From the NCBI RefSeq assembly GCF_031119625.1, contig NZ_JAVHZV010000007.1, positions 124,001 to 188,000 of the forward strand: a stretch of DNA of 64,000 bases, read 5' to 3'. This document shows positions 8,222 to 17,553 of the stretch, one piece after another. This DNA comes from Pseudomonas sp. G34. Lineage in GTDB: Bacteria; Pseudomonadota; Gammaproteobacteria; Pseudomonadales; Pseudomonadaceae. Under the pieces are notes generated by a model. The model was not told where the DNA came from. It saw only the letters and a program-made list of their open reading frames with translations, and did not search any database. The translations under genes and the position numbers were made by a program. Each line of letters opens with the position of its first letter. The first letter of the stretch is position 1.

Positions 8222-8779
8222 TCAGGCGCCCGGTGCGTTGTCCAGGGCTTTGCAGCTGGCCGCGTAGTTCTGCCGGCAGGCGCTCTGGAACAGACGGCGC
8301 GCCTGGTTGGGGTCGCGCTCGACGCCATCGATGCCGCGCATATAAAGGTTGCCGAGAATATGCTGGGCCATCGGGTTGCCGCTGCTGGCCGACTGGTTCA
8401 GGTATTTGAGCATGGCTGGCGGGTTGCGGAATTCCGGGTTGTCGCGGCCGGTATAGAGGTAGGCCAGGCTGACGGCCGCCTCGGCATGGCCGCGATCGGC
8501 TGCCTGCTTCCACCAGTACTCGGCCTGCTTGAGGTCCTTTTGCGGCTTGCCAACGAAGTAGAAGCTGCCGAGTTTGAACTGGCTGTCCAGATCACCGCGC
8601 TGTGCCAGCTCGGTCAGGCGCTGGATGTCGCCGTCGATGGCCTGCTGTTCGGGGGAAACGGTGGCGCTTGTGCCCGGGTTCGCAGGTGCCTTGGTTTCCT
8701 CGCGGTTGGCGCAGCCGGCGAGCAGGACGATGCAGCTGGCGAGTAGCAGGGGAGTGGTGAGTGCGGACAGTTGGATCAT
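8222..8779 (-). CDS. Sel1-repeat (TPR-like) lipoprotein
   Basis: A 185-residue predicted lipoprotein. The signal peptide ends in a lipobox LLAGC with Cys23 as the acylation site. The mature part has Sel1-like helical repeats: [10 protein letters not shown] with [19 protein letters not shown], then LAYLYTG, then LGNLYMRGI with [10 protein letters not shown]. Such repeats bind other proteins; no enzyme activity is expected. The ATG at 8779 is preceded by GGAG, whereas the longer frame to 8893 would put the signal peptide inside the protein. It lies 41 bases upstream of kptA and may be co-transcribed with it. Confidence 0.85.
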   Translation of the reverse strand: MIQLSALTTPLLLASCIVLLAGCANREETKAPANPGTSATVSPEQQAIDGDIQRLTELAQRGDLDSQFKLGSFYFVGKPQKDLKQAEYWWKQAADRGHAEAAVSLAYLYTGRDNPEFRNPPAMLKYLNQSASSGNPMAQHILGNLYMRGIDGVERDPNQARRLFQSACRQNYAASCKALDNAPGA

Positions 8780-8931
8780 ATTGGGCTCCAGAGAGACGAC
8801 CCGTGCTTCATCGCCAATAGCGGTCAGGGAGCCGTCAGTGCTTCGATTGTTGTCGAGCTTCGACCGGGCTGCCTGCAAACGGTTCGCTTGCACGCGGGCA
8901 AATACCCTGCGAGCTGATCCTGCTTGGCGAT

Positions 8932-8981
8932 ATGAAAATATTCGTGTAGTTTTTCATGAAATAATCTTTTGATAATTTCAT
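8932..8981 (+). promoter_or_regulatory. Two tandem inverted repeats upstream of the FAD oxidase gene
   Basis: ATGAAAA (8932-8938) and TTTTCAT (8951-8957) form one dyad with a 12-base gap; ATGAAAT (8956-8962) and ATTTCAT (8975-8981) form a second with the same gap, displaced by exactly 24 bases. The second ends 4 bases before the oxidase start at 8985. The AT-rich block stands out from its surroundings. The XRE-cupin regulator in the same operon is a natural candidate to bind here. Confidence 0.55.
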
Positions 8982-8984
8982 CGC

Positions 8985-10274
8985 ATGTTCATGCATTCCT
9001 CCGGGCACCTCGCCACCTACTATGCAGGCTGCTACCCCGGCACCATCGCTCAACGCCCGCGCCTTGAAGCCAGCCTCGACTGCGATGTGCTGATCATCGG
9101 CGGCGGTTTCAGCGGCCTGCATTGTGCGTTGCGGCTGGCGCAAAGTGGCAAGCGTGTGGTCGTGCTGGAAGCCAGCCGGGTGGCCTGGGCCGCCTCGGGT
9201 CGCAATGGCGGCCAGGCGCTGCTGGGTTGGTCGTGCGATATGCCGCCGCTGGAAAAAGCCCTCGGTCTGCAGGGCGCCCGCCAGCTGTGGGACAGCATGT
9301 GCTGGGCCGCCGACGAACTGCGCGAGTTGCCGGCGCGGCATGGCTTCGAGGTCGATTACCGGGTTGGCAGTCTATGGGCGGCAGTGCTGCCGCGCCGCGT
9401 CGCCCAGTTGCGCGATGCACAGCACGAGGCGGTGCATAAGTGGGGCTACCGCGACCTGCGTCTGATCGAGGGCGTCGAGCTGCGCGAGTGGATCGACAGC
9501 CCGCGCTACGTGGCGGCGCTGCACGACGCCAGGGGCGCCCATCTGGACCCGCTCAAGCTCGCTCAGGGGCTGGCCACGGCCATCGAGGCGGCTGGCGGTC
9601 GGATCTTCGAGCAGAGCCGCGCGCTGGCCTACGAGACGCTGGCGGAGGGTTATCGGGTGCGCACCCCACAGGGCGAAGTGCGCGCCGACGTGCTGGTGCT
9701 GGCCTGCAATGCCTATCTCGATGACCTGGACCCCGCGCTGTCGCAACGGGTGCTGCCGGTGGGCTCCTACCAGGTGGCCACAGCCGTACTCGACCCACAG
9801 CTGGCGCGCTCATTGCTGCCCCAGAACAGTTGCGTGATCGACAACCAGTTCGTGCCCGACTATTTCCGTGTGACGCCGGACAATCGCCTGCTGTTCGGTG
9901 GCGGCTGCACTTATCTGGGTGGTTTGCCCAAGGATGTGCCCGCGGCGACACGGCCTTATCTGGAACGGGTGTTTCCCCAGCTCAAGGGCGTCGCCATCGA
10001 TTACGGCTGGGGCGGGCATATCGACGTCACCATCAAGCGCACGCCGGATGTCGGCCGTCAGGGCCAGCGTTACTGGTTGCAGGGGTTCTCCGGGCACGGC
10101 GTACTGCCGACCCTGGCCGCGGCGCGGGCGGTAAGCGACGCCATTCTTGGCGATGAACAGTTGCTGGCGCTGTACCAGCGTATCGGCAATCCGCGCTTTC
10201 CGGGCGGTGCCTGGCTGGCAGCGCCGATGGAGGCGGCCGGCAAGGCCTGGTACCGGCTGCGAGACTATCTATGA
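8985..10274 (+). CDS. FAD-dependent amine oxidoreductase, PuuB-like (gamma-glutamylputrescine oxidase family)
   Basis: A 429-residue DAO-family flavoenzyme. The FAD Rossmann motif GGGFSG is at residues 39-44, and AASGRNGGQ follows at about 70, typical of PuuB/OrdL proteins that oxidise gamma-glutamylated amines or related secondary amines. The C-terminal GFSGHGVLPTLAAARAV binds FAD. The start could also be ATG 8991. The gene overlaps the XRE-cupin gene by four bases (ATGA), implying coupled translation, and a glutamine-synthetase-like ligase follows, so the trio is a gamma-glutamylation route for an amine. The amine itself (putrescine, ethanolamine, other) cannot be decided. Confidence 0.9.
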   Translation: MFMHSSGHLATYYAGCYPGTIAQRPRLEASLDCDVLIIGGGFSGLHCALRLAQSGKRVVVLEASRVAWAASGRNGGQALLGWSCDMPPLEKALGLQGARQLWDSMCWAADELRELPARHGFEVDYRVGSLWAAVLPRRVAQLRDAQHEAVHKWGYRDLRLIEGVELREWIDSPRYVAALHDARGAHLDPLKLAQGLATAIEAAGGRIFEQSRALAYETLAEGYRVRTPQGEVRADVLVLACNAYLDDLDPALSQRVLPVGSYQVATAVLDPQLARSLLPQNSCVIDNQFVPDYFRVTPDNRLLFGGGCTYLGGLPKDVPAATRPYLERVFPQLKGVAIDYGWGGHIDVTIKRTPDVGRQGQRYWLQGFSGHGVLPTLAAARAVSDAILGDEQLLALYQRIGNPRFPGGAWLAAPMEAAGKAWYRLRDYL

Positions 10275-10846
10275 AGGGCCCCACCGGTATGGACATGCAG
10301 GAAGAAATCGAAGGCCTGGCGATCCTCATCCGCGACCTGCGCAAGCACAAGAACCTGACGCTCGGCGAGCTGGCCGGTCGCATCGGTCGCTCGGTGGGCT
10401 TCCTGTCCCAGGTCGAGCGCGGCCTGTCGAAGCCGACCGTGGCGGACCTGACCGCCATCAGCGAAGCGCTCGGCGTGTCGACCACCTACTTCTACAGCCT
10501 GGAAAAGCCGCGGGCGCTGCCCTGGGTCACCCGCCCCGGTGAGCGGCGCACCCTGTATTACGCCGGTGGCATCACCGATGTGCTGGCCTCGCCGAGCATG
10601 TCGGCCGGCTTCTCCATGCTGGAGAGTCACCTGGCGCCCGGTGCGACCAGTGGTCACGGGCACCTGAACGACAGCTCGGAGCAGGGCGGCTTCGTGCTCG
10701 AAGGCCAGCTGAGCATCTGGCTGGATGACCAGCCGGATCCCGTTACCCTCGGGCCCAATGACAGCTTCCAGTTGCCGCCCCACAGCCAGTTTCGTTACGC
10801 CAACCTAACCGACCAGCCCGCACGGGTACTCTGGGTGTTCCGCTAG
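10271..10846 (+). CDS. XRE-family regulator with C-terminal cupin domain, PuuR-like
   Basis: A 191-residue regulator. The helix-turn-helix spans about residues 18-70 (LTLGELAGRIGRSVGFLSQV, then SKPTVADLTAISEALGVS), and the cupin sensor about 110-190 (HGHLNDSSEQGGFVLEG, DSFQLPPHSQFRY). Such proteins repress polyamine or amino-acid catabolic operons and release DNA on binding the metabolite. The start overlaps the stop of the oxidase gene. It probably controls its own operon through the paired dyads at 8932-8981. Confidence 0.88.
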   Translation: MKGPTGMDMQEEIEGLAILIRDLRKHKNLTLGELAGRIGRSVGFLSQVERGLSKPTVADLTAISEALGVSTTYFYSLEKPRALPWVTRPGERRTLYYAGGITDVLASPSMSAGFSMLESHLAPGATSGHGHLNDSSEQGGFVLEGQLSIWLDDQPDPVTLGPNDSFQLPPHSQFRYANLTDQPARVLWVFR

Positions 10847-10865
10847 GCGGGCACAGGAATCTCAC

Positions 10866-12206
10866 ATGACCTTCACAAGCCTGTCCGACGAAGTTCGCGC
10901 CTTTCGCGCCGCTCACCCCGACGTGCGTTATGTCGACCTGATCTGCCTGGATATCCCCGGGCATTTCTATGGCAAGCGCTACCCCATCGACATGCTGGAA
11001 AAGGTCGCCGCCGGCAGCCTGCTCAAGCTGCCGCAGAACTGCGTGCTGCTCGGTGCCCAGGGCGGGCTGCACGAGATTGGCGACTACTGCTTCCATGATG
11101 GCGACCCGGACGCCGAGCGGCGGCTGATTCCCGGCACGCTCAAGCCGGTGCGCTGGGAGCAGCAGCCACTGGGGCAGATGCTGATCAGCTCCGATGGCAC
11201 CGAGTCACCCATCGAGTTCGAGCCCCGGGAAGTGCTGGCGCGGGTAATGGCGCGCTTGGCAGCCAAGGACATTCATCCGGTGGTGGCCTTCGAACTGGAG
11301 TTCTACCTGTTCGACCGGGCCTTGAAGGACGGCCTGCCGCAATACCCCCGCGACCCGCTGTGCGGCGATGAGGACGACCAGCCCAACCTGCATATCGAGC
11401 GACTGTCGCGCTTCTCGCCGGTGCTGCACGAGATCGTCGAGGTAGCCAATGAGCAGGGCATCGACGCCAACGTGATCACCGCGGAAATCGGCCCCGGGCA
11501 GTTCGAGATCAATTTCGGCCACTGTAAAGACGGTCTGCAGGCCGCGGACTGGGCCGCGCTGTTCACCCGGCTGACCCGTGGCGTGGCGCTCAAGCATGGT
11601 CACCGGGCGAGCTTCATGAGCAAGCCGTATCTGGATGCGCCGGGCAGCGGCATGCACGTGCATGTCAGCCTTTACGATGAACAGGGCAACAACCTGCTGG
11701 CGGCGGGCGATGGCCAGCCCTTGCGCCACGCAGTGGCCGGCTGCCTGGATTGGCTGCCGCACTGCATGCCGATCTTCGCGCCGCATCACAATGCCTATCG
11801 TCGCTATGGCTCGCGGGTGAATGCCGCCAGCCGTGCCAGCTGGGGCTACGAGGACCGCGATGCCTGTGTCCGCATTCCCGATTCGGATACCCGCAACCTG
11901 CGTATCGAACATCGCCTGGCCGGTGCCGATGCCAACCCCTACCTGGTGCTGGCGGCGATTCTCAGTGCTATGGAGCACGGTCTGGCGCAGCAGGCCGAAC
12001 CCATCGCACCGCTGAACGAGAATCGCCAGAGTGGCATCGACTTTCCCATGGACATGCTCGCGGCGGTGGCGCAGATGCGCCATCACCCGGCGGTCAATGC
12101 CGGGCTGGGCGAGGAATTCGTGATGGTGTACTGCGAAAACAAGCGCCAGGACCACCTGGCGTTCATGGAACACATCAACGCCCGCGAGTACCGCTGGTTT
12201 CTCTGA
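10866..12206 (+). CDS. Glutamine synthetase family protein, gamma-glutamyl-amine ligase (PuuA-like)
   Basis: A 446-residue ATP-dependent ligase that likely joins glutamate to an amine, the first step of the gamma-glutamylation route. The glutamine-synthetase fold is clear: FELEFYLF (metal Glu), EIGPGQFEINF, GSGMHVHVS, NAASRASWGYEDRDACVRIP and RIEHRLAGADANPYLVLAAI. AGGA precedes the ATG. It is shorter than true GlnA (about 470) and lacks the C-terminal adenylylation region, as is usual for PuuA-type ligases. It ends the oxidase-regulator-ligase operon and is closed by the terminator at 12231-12253. Confidence 0.9.
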   Translation: MTFTSLSDEVRAFRAAHPDVRYVDLICLDIPGHFYGKRYPIDMLEKVAAGSLLKLPQNCVLLGAQGGLHEIGDYCFHDGDPDAERRLIPGTLKPVRWEQQPLGQMLISSDGTESPIEFEPREVLARVMARLAAKDIHPVVAFELEFYLFDRALKDGLPQYPRDPLCGDEDDQPNLHIERLSRFSPVLHEIVEVANEQGIDANVITAEIGPGQFEINFGHCKDGLQAADWAALFTRLTRGVALKHGHRASFMSKPYLDAPGSGMHVHVSLYDEQGNNLLAAGDGQPLRHAVAGCLDWLPHCMPIFAPHHNAYRRYGSRVNAASRASWGYEDRDACVRIPDSDTRNLRIEHRLAGADANPYLVLAAILSAMEHGLAQQAEPIAPLNENRQSGIDFPMDMLAAVAQMRHHPAVNAGLGEEFVMVYCENKRQDHLAFMEHINAREYRWFL

Positions 12207-12230
12207 GGGTGATGCCGCTATAAATAGAAA

Positions 12231-12253
12231 AACCCGCCGATGGCGGGTTTTTT
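12231..12253. terminator. Bidirectional terminator
   Basis: AACCCGCC (12231-12238) pairs with GGCGGGTT (12242-12249), followed by T's on the plus strand and preceded by A's, giving a T run on the minus strand as well. It serves both the ligase gene and the convergent YIP1-like gene. Confidence 0.9.
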
Positions 12254-12266
12254 CATGGGGCAGCGG

Positions 12267-12878
12267 TTAGCGGAACAGCGACCAGCTCACTGCATAGTCG
12301 TTGAAGCCCAGGCCCCACAGCGCGACGGTCAGGGCCAGCAGCAGCTCCAGCACCAGCACGCCGATCGCCAGCGTACCGCCGGAAATGGTCAGCCCCTCGT
12401 TGACCGGAATGCGCAGGAACGCCGGCATGCCCACGTACAGCAGGCGTGCGCTGTAGGCCAGGGCGATGATGCCGACCATCAGCAGCAGCCAGGCTTTCGG
12501 ATAGAGCAGGGCGATACCGGCGATGAACAGCGGCGTGGCCACGTAGCCGGCAAAGATGATGCAGCGGCTACGGCTCGGGCGGCTGGCGAAGGAGTCGGAC
12601 ATCCAGTGGATGACATTGCCCATGATGGCCACGCCGATCAGCATCAGGATGTAGAACACGATGCCCAGTGCGGCGGCCGTTGGTACCGCCACCTTGTAGG
12701 CTTCGCCACCCAGGTGCCAACCGATCTGGGTGGTACCGATGAATGCGCTGACCACGGGGATGAGCGCCATCAGCAGAACGTGGCGGGCGTAAAGGTTGGT
12801 GATGCTTTCCTTTTCCCGGTCGATGTTGCGCCACTCGCGGCCCGGATTGGCCAGCAGCCCCCAAATGTGATTGATCAT
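12267..12878 (-). CDS. YIP1-family integral membrane protein
   Basis: A 203-residue protein with about five hydrophobic helices (for example LLMALIPVVSAFIG, AALGIVFYILMLIGVAIMG, VLVLELLLALTVALWGL), after an N-terminal LLANPGREWRNI segment that is characteristic of bacterial YIP1 proteins. AGGAG precedes the ATG at 12878; the longer frame to 12914 lacks support. Function is unknown. It is a single gene, convergent with the amine operon. Confidence 0.85.
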   Translation of the reverse strand: MINHIWGLLANPGREWRNIDREKESITNLYARHVLLMALIPVVSAFIGTTQIGWHLGGEAYKVAVPTAAALGIVFYILMLIGVAIMGNVIHWMSDSFASRPSRSRCIIFAGYVATPLFIAGIALLYPKAWLLLMVGIIALAYSARLLYVGMPAFLRIPVNEGLTISGGTLAIGVLVLELLLALTVALWGLGFNDYAVSWSLFR

Positions 12879-13310
12879 GACTCTTCTCCTCTGACTACAG
12901 CATCGTGCCGGCATGGGATACCCGAGAGCTGATCAGCCTGGATTGTGCGGCAGTTGCCATTCAACTCAGCCCTCACAGCTATGAGTGAAGTTCACCGCAA
13001 TAGGTTTGACCAGAAATTCAGCGTCCAGCCTCGTCGGGTCTCTTCGCCGCCAGCCGGGCACCGTCGTATGCCGCGGCTGGCGGGGCGCTGCAGCACTTGT
13101 GGATAAGCGGCAAGAGCTGGTAACCGGGTATGTCGAGGGAGCCCGGCAAAACGCTCGGCGATGCCGCGCAGGGCCCAGCAGTCGCGGGTGGTAGCGGGCT
13201 GACGGGAGAGGGGAGGGCGTATTTCCCTAGCTTTTGTGTGTGCTCTTTGGCCCCTGCCTTGGCCGGGGCAAAGGTGCTATGTTTCGCACCCTCTCAGGCA
13301 GGGCCAGAAC
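12879..13310. other. Intergenic region, 432 bases, divergent promoters presumed
   Basis: No gene was recognised. It holds a long imperfect hairpin (CGCCAGCC near 13049 pairing with GGCTGGCG near 13074) and an extended -10-like TGCTATGTT at about 13275 ahead of the small gene at 13311. Short frames here have no family resemblance. Confidence 0.5.
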
Positions 13311-13613
13311 ATGAGCGACGACAAGACACGTAATCAATCCCTGGAGCAGCCCGATAGCGGCAAGCGCGGCGGTTGTCTGTGGCTGACCCTGCTGGGTCTC
13401 GGCTTCATCGTGTTGGTATTCGGCATCATCATCTATGCCATTACCCGTGAGCAGACCGCCGAGGTGCAGGCCAACGAGCAGCGCGCCATCCAGGCCTGCT
13501 GGGTCAAGGCCAACGATCCGGCGGCGACGCCGACCTCGCGTGCCTTCGCCACCGACAGCTGCAAGGAGATGGAGAAGCAGTTCCGCATCAAGTACGACCG
13601 GGATCCTGAGTGA
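13311..13613 (+). CDS. Small single-pass membrane protein, unknown function
   Basis: A 100-residue protein with one transmembrane helix at about residues 21-44 (LGLGFIVLVFGIIIYAI), a charged N-terminal tail and a C-terminal part with two cysteines (QACWVKAND, TDSCKEME). The ATG at 13311 is chosen over a longer frame from 13236 because the latter would run through the promoter region. Its stop overlaps the start of the next gene by one base (TGATG), so the two are translationally coupled. I do not recognise a family. Confidence 0.7.
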   Translation: MSDDKTRNQSLEQPDSGKRGGCLWLTLLGLGFIVLVFGIIIYAITREQTAEVQANEQRAIQACWVKANDPAATPTSRAFATDSCKEMEKQFRIKYDRDPE

Positions 13614-14224
13614 TGAGCCAGGAACAGGCCGCACCGTCCAAGCGTTTTCTGCTGATCCTGTGCCTGTTGGCGCTGGTCATCGTGGTGGCCATGGCCGCCT
13701 GGGCGTGGAGCCGCTTCGGGGTGGCGTACCTGCGGCCCTTCGGTGACCAGGAACAGCAGGCGGTGTTCTTCCAGGGCGGTGGTCTCAAGCTGCCCGCCGA
13801 ACTGGCCGGGCCGGGCAAGATTCGGGTGGTGCACTTCTGGGATCCGCAGTGCCCATGCCACAAGGAAACCGACGCCCACCTCAATTACCTGATCGGCCTG
13901 TACCGGTTTTCCGGGGTCGAGTTCTACAGCGTGCAGAAGCCGGGCAGCACCGGCGAGATGCTGCCATTCTTGCGCGGTAAGCTGACGCCCCTGGAGTCGC
14001 TCGAAGGCATGGAGTCGATTCCGGCCAGCCCGGCCATCGCCATCTGGGATCAACAGGGGCGCCTGGCCTACGCCGGCCCCTACAGCGAGGGATTGGTGTG
14101 CAACTCCTCGAACAGTTTCGTCGAGCCGATTCTCGATGCGTTGTCGGCCAACCGCAGTGTCTCGGCTGCCAATACCATGGCGGTGGGGTGCTACTGCGAC
14201 TGGCAGGCGAAAGAAGGTTCTTGA
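13613..14224 (+). CDS. Membrane-anchored thioredoxin-like protein (DUF6436 type)
   Basis: A 203-residue protein with an N-terminal membrane anchor (residues 11-30) and an exported thioredoxin-like domain. The FWDPQCPCHKET segment carries a CPC motif in the place of the usual CxxC, and two further cysteines pair near the C terminus (GCYCDW). It could handle periplasmic thiols or metal ions. It is coupled to the preceding small membrane protein and lies upstream of the cyo operon, so a role in oxidase maturation is possible but only inferred from position. Confidence 0.75.
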   Translation: MSQEQAAPSKRFLLILCLLALVIVVAMAAWAWSRFGVAYLRPFGDQEQQAVFFQGGGLKLPAELAGPGKIRVVHFWDPQCPCHKETDAHLNYLIGLYRFSGVEFYSVQKPGSTGEMLPFLRGKLTPLESLEGMESIPASPAIAIWDQQGRLAYAGPYSEGLVCNSSNSFVEPILDALSANRSVSAANTMAVGCYCDWQAKEGS

Positions 14225-14676
14225 TTTACCGCAGTACCCATGAGTTTTCTCGTGGTTACGGCTGTGCGACATATTGCCGCGCAACTGCGCAGGTATGAGC
14301 CACTATTATAAGTCGCAACTCTCCCGGTGATGCGTACGCGGTTCCAAGGCGGTGCTCCGCTCTTGGGCTACAGGTACGGTCATGTGGGGCTTTGCGAGTA
14401 GAGCGAGCTGTTGCCAGCTGCTGGATTGCGGCTGGTTTGGCAGGGTCGGGGCAGGCCGGGGCGAGCATTACACCCCGACTATTTGTAGGCCCATCGTCGT
14501 TATGCGGTTGGTTTTTTTGGCTGCGTAACCGAAAATGTCGCCCCCTCCGTTTAGTAGTTTCGATGTTGAAACGATTTCGGTGCCTCTGCGCATCGGTTTC
14601 CTGACATGCCCGGCTGTATTGGGTGCCAGGCTGAACAGAACGCTATGTGGGATATCACTTTGCTGAAGGTCGTGAA
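14225..14676. other. Intergenic region upstream of cyoA
   Basis: This 452-base gap holds no recognisable gene. It includes -10-like elements (TATTAT near 14303) and an inverted repeat TTTC-N6-GAAA near 14559. It presumably carries the cyo promoter, but I cannot place it with confidence, and I found no clear ANR/FNR box. Confidence 0.5.
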
Positions 14677-15573
14677 ATGAGAGAAGAGAAGTACCACCGC
14701 TTGTTCCGCACGCTTCTGACGATTGTCGTGGCCGTCTCCCTGAGTGGCTGCGACTGGGTTCTTTTCGATTCGAAAGGCCAAATCGGCATCGAGCAGCGCA
14801 ACCTGATCATTACCGCCACTCTGCTGATGCTGATCGTGGTGGTACCCGTCATTTTCATGACCATTCTGTTCGCCTGGCGCTATCGCTCCTCGAACAAGGA
14901 CGCGACCTACGCGCCTGAGTGGGCTCACTCGCACAAGATCGAGGCCATCGTCTGGGGCGTCCCTTGCGTGATCATCATCGTGCTGGCGGTGATCACCTGG
15001 AAGACCACCCACTCGCTCGATCCCTACCGGCCTATCGAGCACGAGAACCCGCCGCTGACCGTGGAAGTGGTTTCGCTGGACTGGAAATGGCTGTTCATCT
15101 ATCCGGAGCAGGGTGTCGCTTCGGTCAATGAACTGTACATCCCGGCCAACACGCCAATCAGCTTCCAGATCACTTCGCAGAGCGTGATGAACACCTTCTT
15201 CATCCCGCAGCTCGGCGGCATGGTCTACGCCATGGGCGGCATGCGCACCCAGCTGCACCTGATTGCCAACGAGCCAGGCGAGTTCTTCGGCCTGTCCGGC
15301 AACTACAGCGGCCATGGTTTCTCGGGCATGAAGTTCCAGACCCATGCGACCAGCCAGGAAGAGTTCGATCAGTGGGTCGCCAAGGCCAAGCAATCGCCTA
15401 ACACCCTGGACTTCAATGGCAGCTATCAGATGCTGGCCAAACCGAGTGAAAACAACCCAGTCGAGTACTTCAATGCTCAGCCAGGTCTGTTCCGGCAGAT
15501 CCTCGGCCAGTACATCGATTACAAGAGCAACCCTGTGAGCGAAGCCGCGCACGCTTCAGGTGCGGAGGAATAA
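14677..15573 (+). CDS. cyoA: Cytochrome bo(3) ubiquinol oxidase subunit II
   Basis: Subunit II of the proton-pumping terminal oxidase in the inner membrane. The 298-residue protein has a lipoprotein signal (SLSGC, Cys25), two transmembrane helices and a periplasmic cupredoxin-like domain (WKWLFIYPEQGVASVNEL, FFIPQLGGMVYAMGGM) that lacks the CuA ligands, as in quinol oxidases. The start at 14677 has GAAGG seven bases upstream; the longer frame from 14647 would spoil the signal peptide. First gene of cyoABCDE. Confidence 0.95.
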   Translation: MREEKYHRLFRTLLTIVVAVSLSGCDWVLFDSKGQIGIEQRNLIITATLLMLIVVVPVIFMTILFAWRYRSSNKDATYAPEWAHSHKIEAIVWGVPCVIIIVLAVITWKTTHSLDPYRPIEHENPPLTVEVVSLDWKWLFIYPEQGVASVNELYIPANTPISFQITSQSVMNTFFIPQLGGMVYAMGGMRTQLHLIANEPGEFFGLSGNYSGHGFSGMKFQTHATSQEEFDQWVAKAKQSPNTLDFNGSYQMLAKPSENNPVEYFNAQPGLFRQILGQYIDYKSNPVSEAAHASGAEE

Positions 15574-15576
15574 ACG

Positions 15577-17550
15577 ATGTTCGGAAAGCTGACACTAGAC
15601 GCAATACCCCTGCACGAGCCCATCCTTGTAGTCACCATGATCGCGGTGGTTCTGGGTGGTCTCGGCGTGGTCGCCGCACTGACCTATTTCAAGAAGTGGG
15701 GCTACCTGTGGCACGAGTGGCTGACTTCGGTCGACCACAAGAAAATCGGCGTGATGTACATTCTCGTCGCCCTGGTCATGCTGCTGCGTGGCTTCGCCGA
15801 CGCCATCATGATGCGTACCCAGCTGGCGATCGCCACGGGTGGCTCGGAAGGCTATCTGCCGCCGCACCACTACGATCAGATCTTTACCGCTCACGGTACG
15901 ATCATGATCTTCTTCGTGGCCATGCCACTGGTGGTCGGCCTGATGAACATCGTCACGCCACTGCAGATCGGTGCCCGCGACGTTGCCTTCCCGTTCCTCA
16001 ACTCGCTGAGCTTCTGGCTGTTCGTGGTCGGCGTGCTGCTGACCAACATCTCCCTGTTCGTGGGTGAGTTCGCCATGACCGGCTGGGTCGCGTATCCGCC
16101 ATTGTCGGGCATCGAATACAGTCCGGGAGTCGGGGTCGACTACTACATATGGGCGCTGCAGATATCCGGTATCGGTACGCTGCTCACCGGTGTCAACTTC
16201 TTCGTGACCATCATCAAGATGCGTGCCCCTGGCATGACCCTGATGAAAATGCCGATCTTCACCTGGACCATCCTGTGCACCAGCGTGATCATCTGCGGCG
16301 CGTTCCCGATCCTGACTGCCGTGCTCGGCATGCTGACCCTGGACCGCTACCTGGATTTCCACTTCTTCACCAACGAAGCAGGTGGCAACCCGATGATGTA
16401 CGTCAACCTCCTGTGGGCCTGGGGCCACCCTGAGGTGTACATCCTGATCCTGCCGGCCTTCGGGGTGTTCTCCGAAGTCACTGCAGTGTTCGCTCGCAAG
16501 CGTCTGTTCGGTTACGCCTCGATGGTCTGGGCCACCGTGGCAATCACCGTGCTGTCGTTCGTGGTCTGGCTGCACCACTTCTTCACCATGGGCTCTGGCG
16601 CCAGCGTCAACGCCTTCTTCGGTATCGCGACGATGATCATCGCCATCCCGACCGGTGTGAAGATCTTCACCTGGCTGTTCACCATGTACCGCGGTCGTCT
16701 GGAGTTCACGTCGCCGATCCTGTGGACCCTGGGCTTCATCATCACCTTCTCCATCGGTGGTATGACCGGCGTACTGCTGGCCGTTCCGGGTGCTGACTTC
16801 CTGCTGCACAACAGCCTGTTCCTGATCGCCCACTTCCACAACGTGATCATCGGCGGTGCGGTATTCGGCTACATGGCCGGTATCACCTTCTGGTTCCCGA
16901 AAGCGTTCGGCTTCAAGCTGCACGAAGGCTGGGGCAAGGCATCGTTCTGGTTCTGGATCGTCGGCTTCTACTTCGCCTTCATGCCGCTGTACGTGCTGGG
17001 CTTCATGGGCATGACCCGTCGCCTGAACAGCACCACCAACCCCGAGTGGGAGCCGTGGCTGTACGTGGCCGTGGTCGGCGCCGTGATGATCGGTATCGGT
17101 ATCCTGTGCACCCTGATCCAGTTCGCCGTGTCGATCATCAAGCGCAAGGAACTGGCCGACGTGACCGGCGACCCATGGGATGCCCGCACCCTGGAGTGGT
17201 CGACTTCCTCGCCGCCACCGTTCTACAACTTCGCCGTTACTCCGCGCGGTGATCGCATCGACGAGTTCCACGAGATGAAGCGTGATGGCCTCAAGCCTGC
17301 GCCGACCAAGTACTCGCCGATCCACATGCCGAAGAACACCGGCGTTGGCCTGATCATGTCCATTGGCGCACTGGCCTTTGGCTTCGCCCTGATCTGGCAT
17401 ATCTGGTGGCTGGCTGCATTGAGCTTCGTAGGTACCTTCGCCGTTCTGATTCGCAACAGCTACAACACAGACGTCGATTACTACGTGCAGCCCGATGAGA
17501 TCGAGCGCATCGAGAATGCACACATTCAAGCAAAGGCTAAGCAGGCGTAA
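15577..17550 (+). CDS. cyoB: Cytochrome bo(3) ubiquinol oxidase subunit I
   Basis: The catalytic haem-copper subunit, 657 residues with about 15 transmembrane helices. It carries the low- and high-spin haem and CuB ligands: the early helix histidine in [29 protein letters not shown] with the cross-linked His-Tyr pair, [10 protein letters not shown], and HFHNVIIGG. This is full length. It starts three bases after the cyoA stop. Confidence 0.97.
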   Translation: MFGKLTLDAIPLHEPILVVTMIAVVLGGLGVVAALTYFKKWGYLWHEWLTSVDHKKIGVMYILVALVMLLRGFADAIMMRTQLAIATGGSEGYLPPHHYDQIFTAHGTIMIFFVAMPLVVGLMNIVTPLQIGARDVAFPFLNSLSFWLFVVGVLLTNISLFVGEFAMTGWVAYPPLSGIEYSPGVGVDYYIWALQISGIGTLLTGVNFFVTIIKMRAPGMTLMKMPIFTWTILCTSVIICGAFPILTAVLGMLTLDRYLDFHFFTNEAGGNPMMYVNLLWAWGHPEVYILILPAFGVFSEVTAVFARKRLFGYASMVWATVAITVLSFVVWLHHFFTMGSGASVNAFFGIATMIIAIPTGVKIFTWLFTMYRGRLEFTSPILWTLGFIITFSIGGMTGVLLAVPGADFLLHNSLFLIAHFHNVIIGGAVFGYMAGITFWFPKAFGFKLHEGWGKASFWFWIVGFYFAFMPLYVLGFMGMTRRLNSTTNPEWEPWLYVAVVGAVMIGIGILCTLIQFAVSIIKRKELADVTGDPWDARTLEWSTSSPPPFYNFAVTPRGDRIDEFHEMKRDGLKPAPTKYSPIHMPKNTGVGLIMSIGALAFGFALIWHIWWLAALSFVGTFAVLIRNSYNTDVDYYVQPDEIERIENAHIQAKAKQA

Positions 17551-17553
17551 ACC

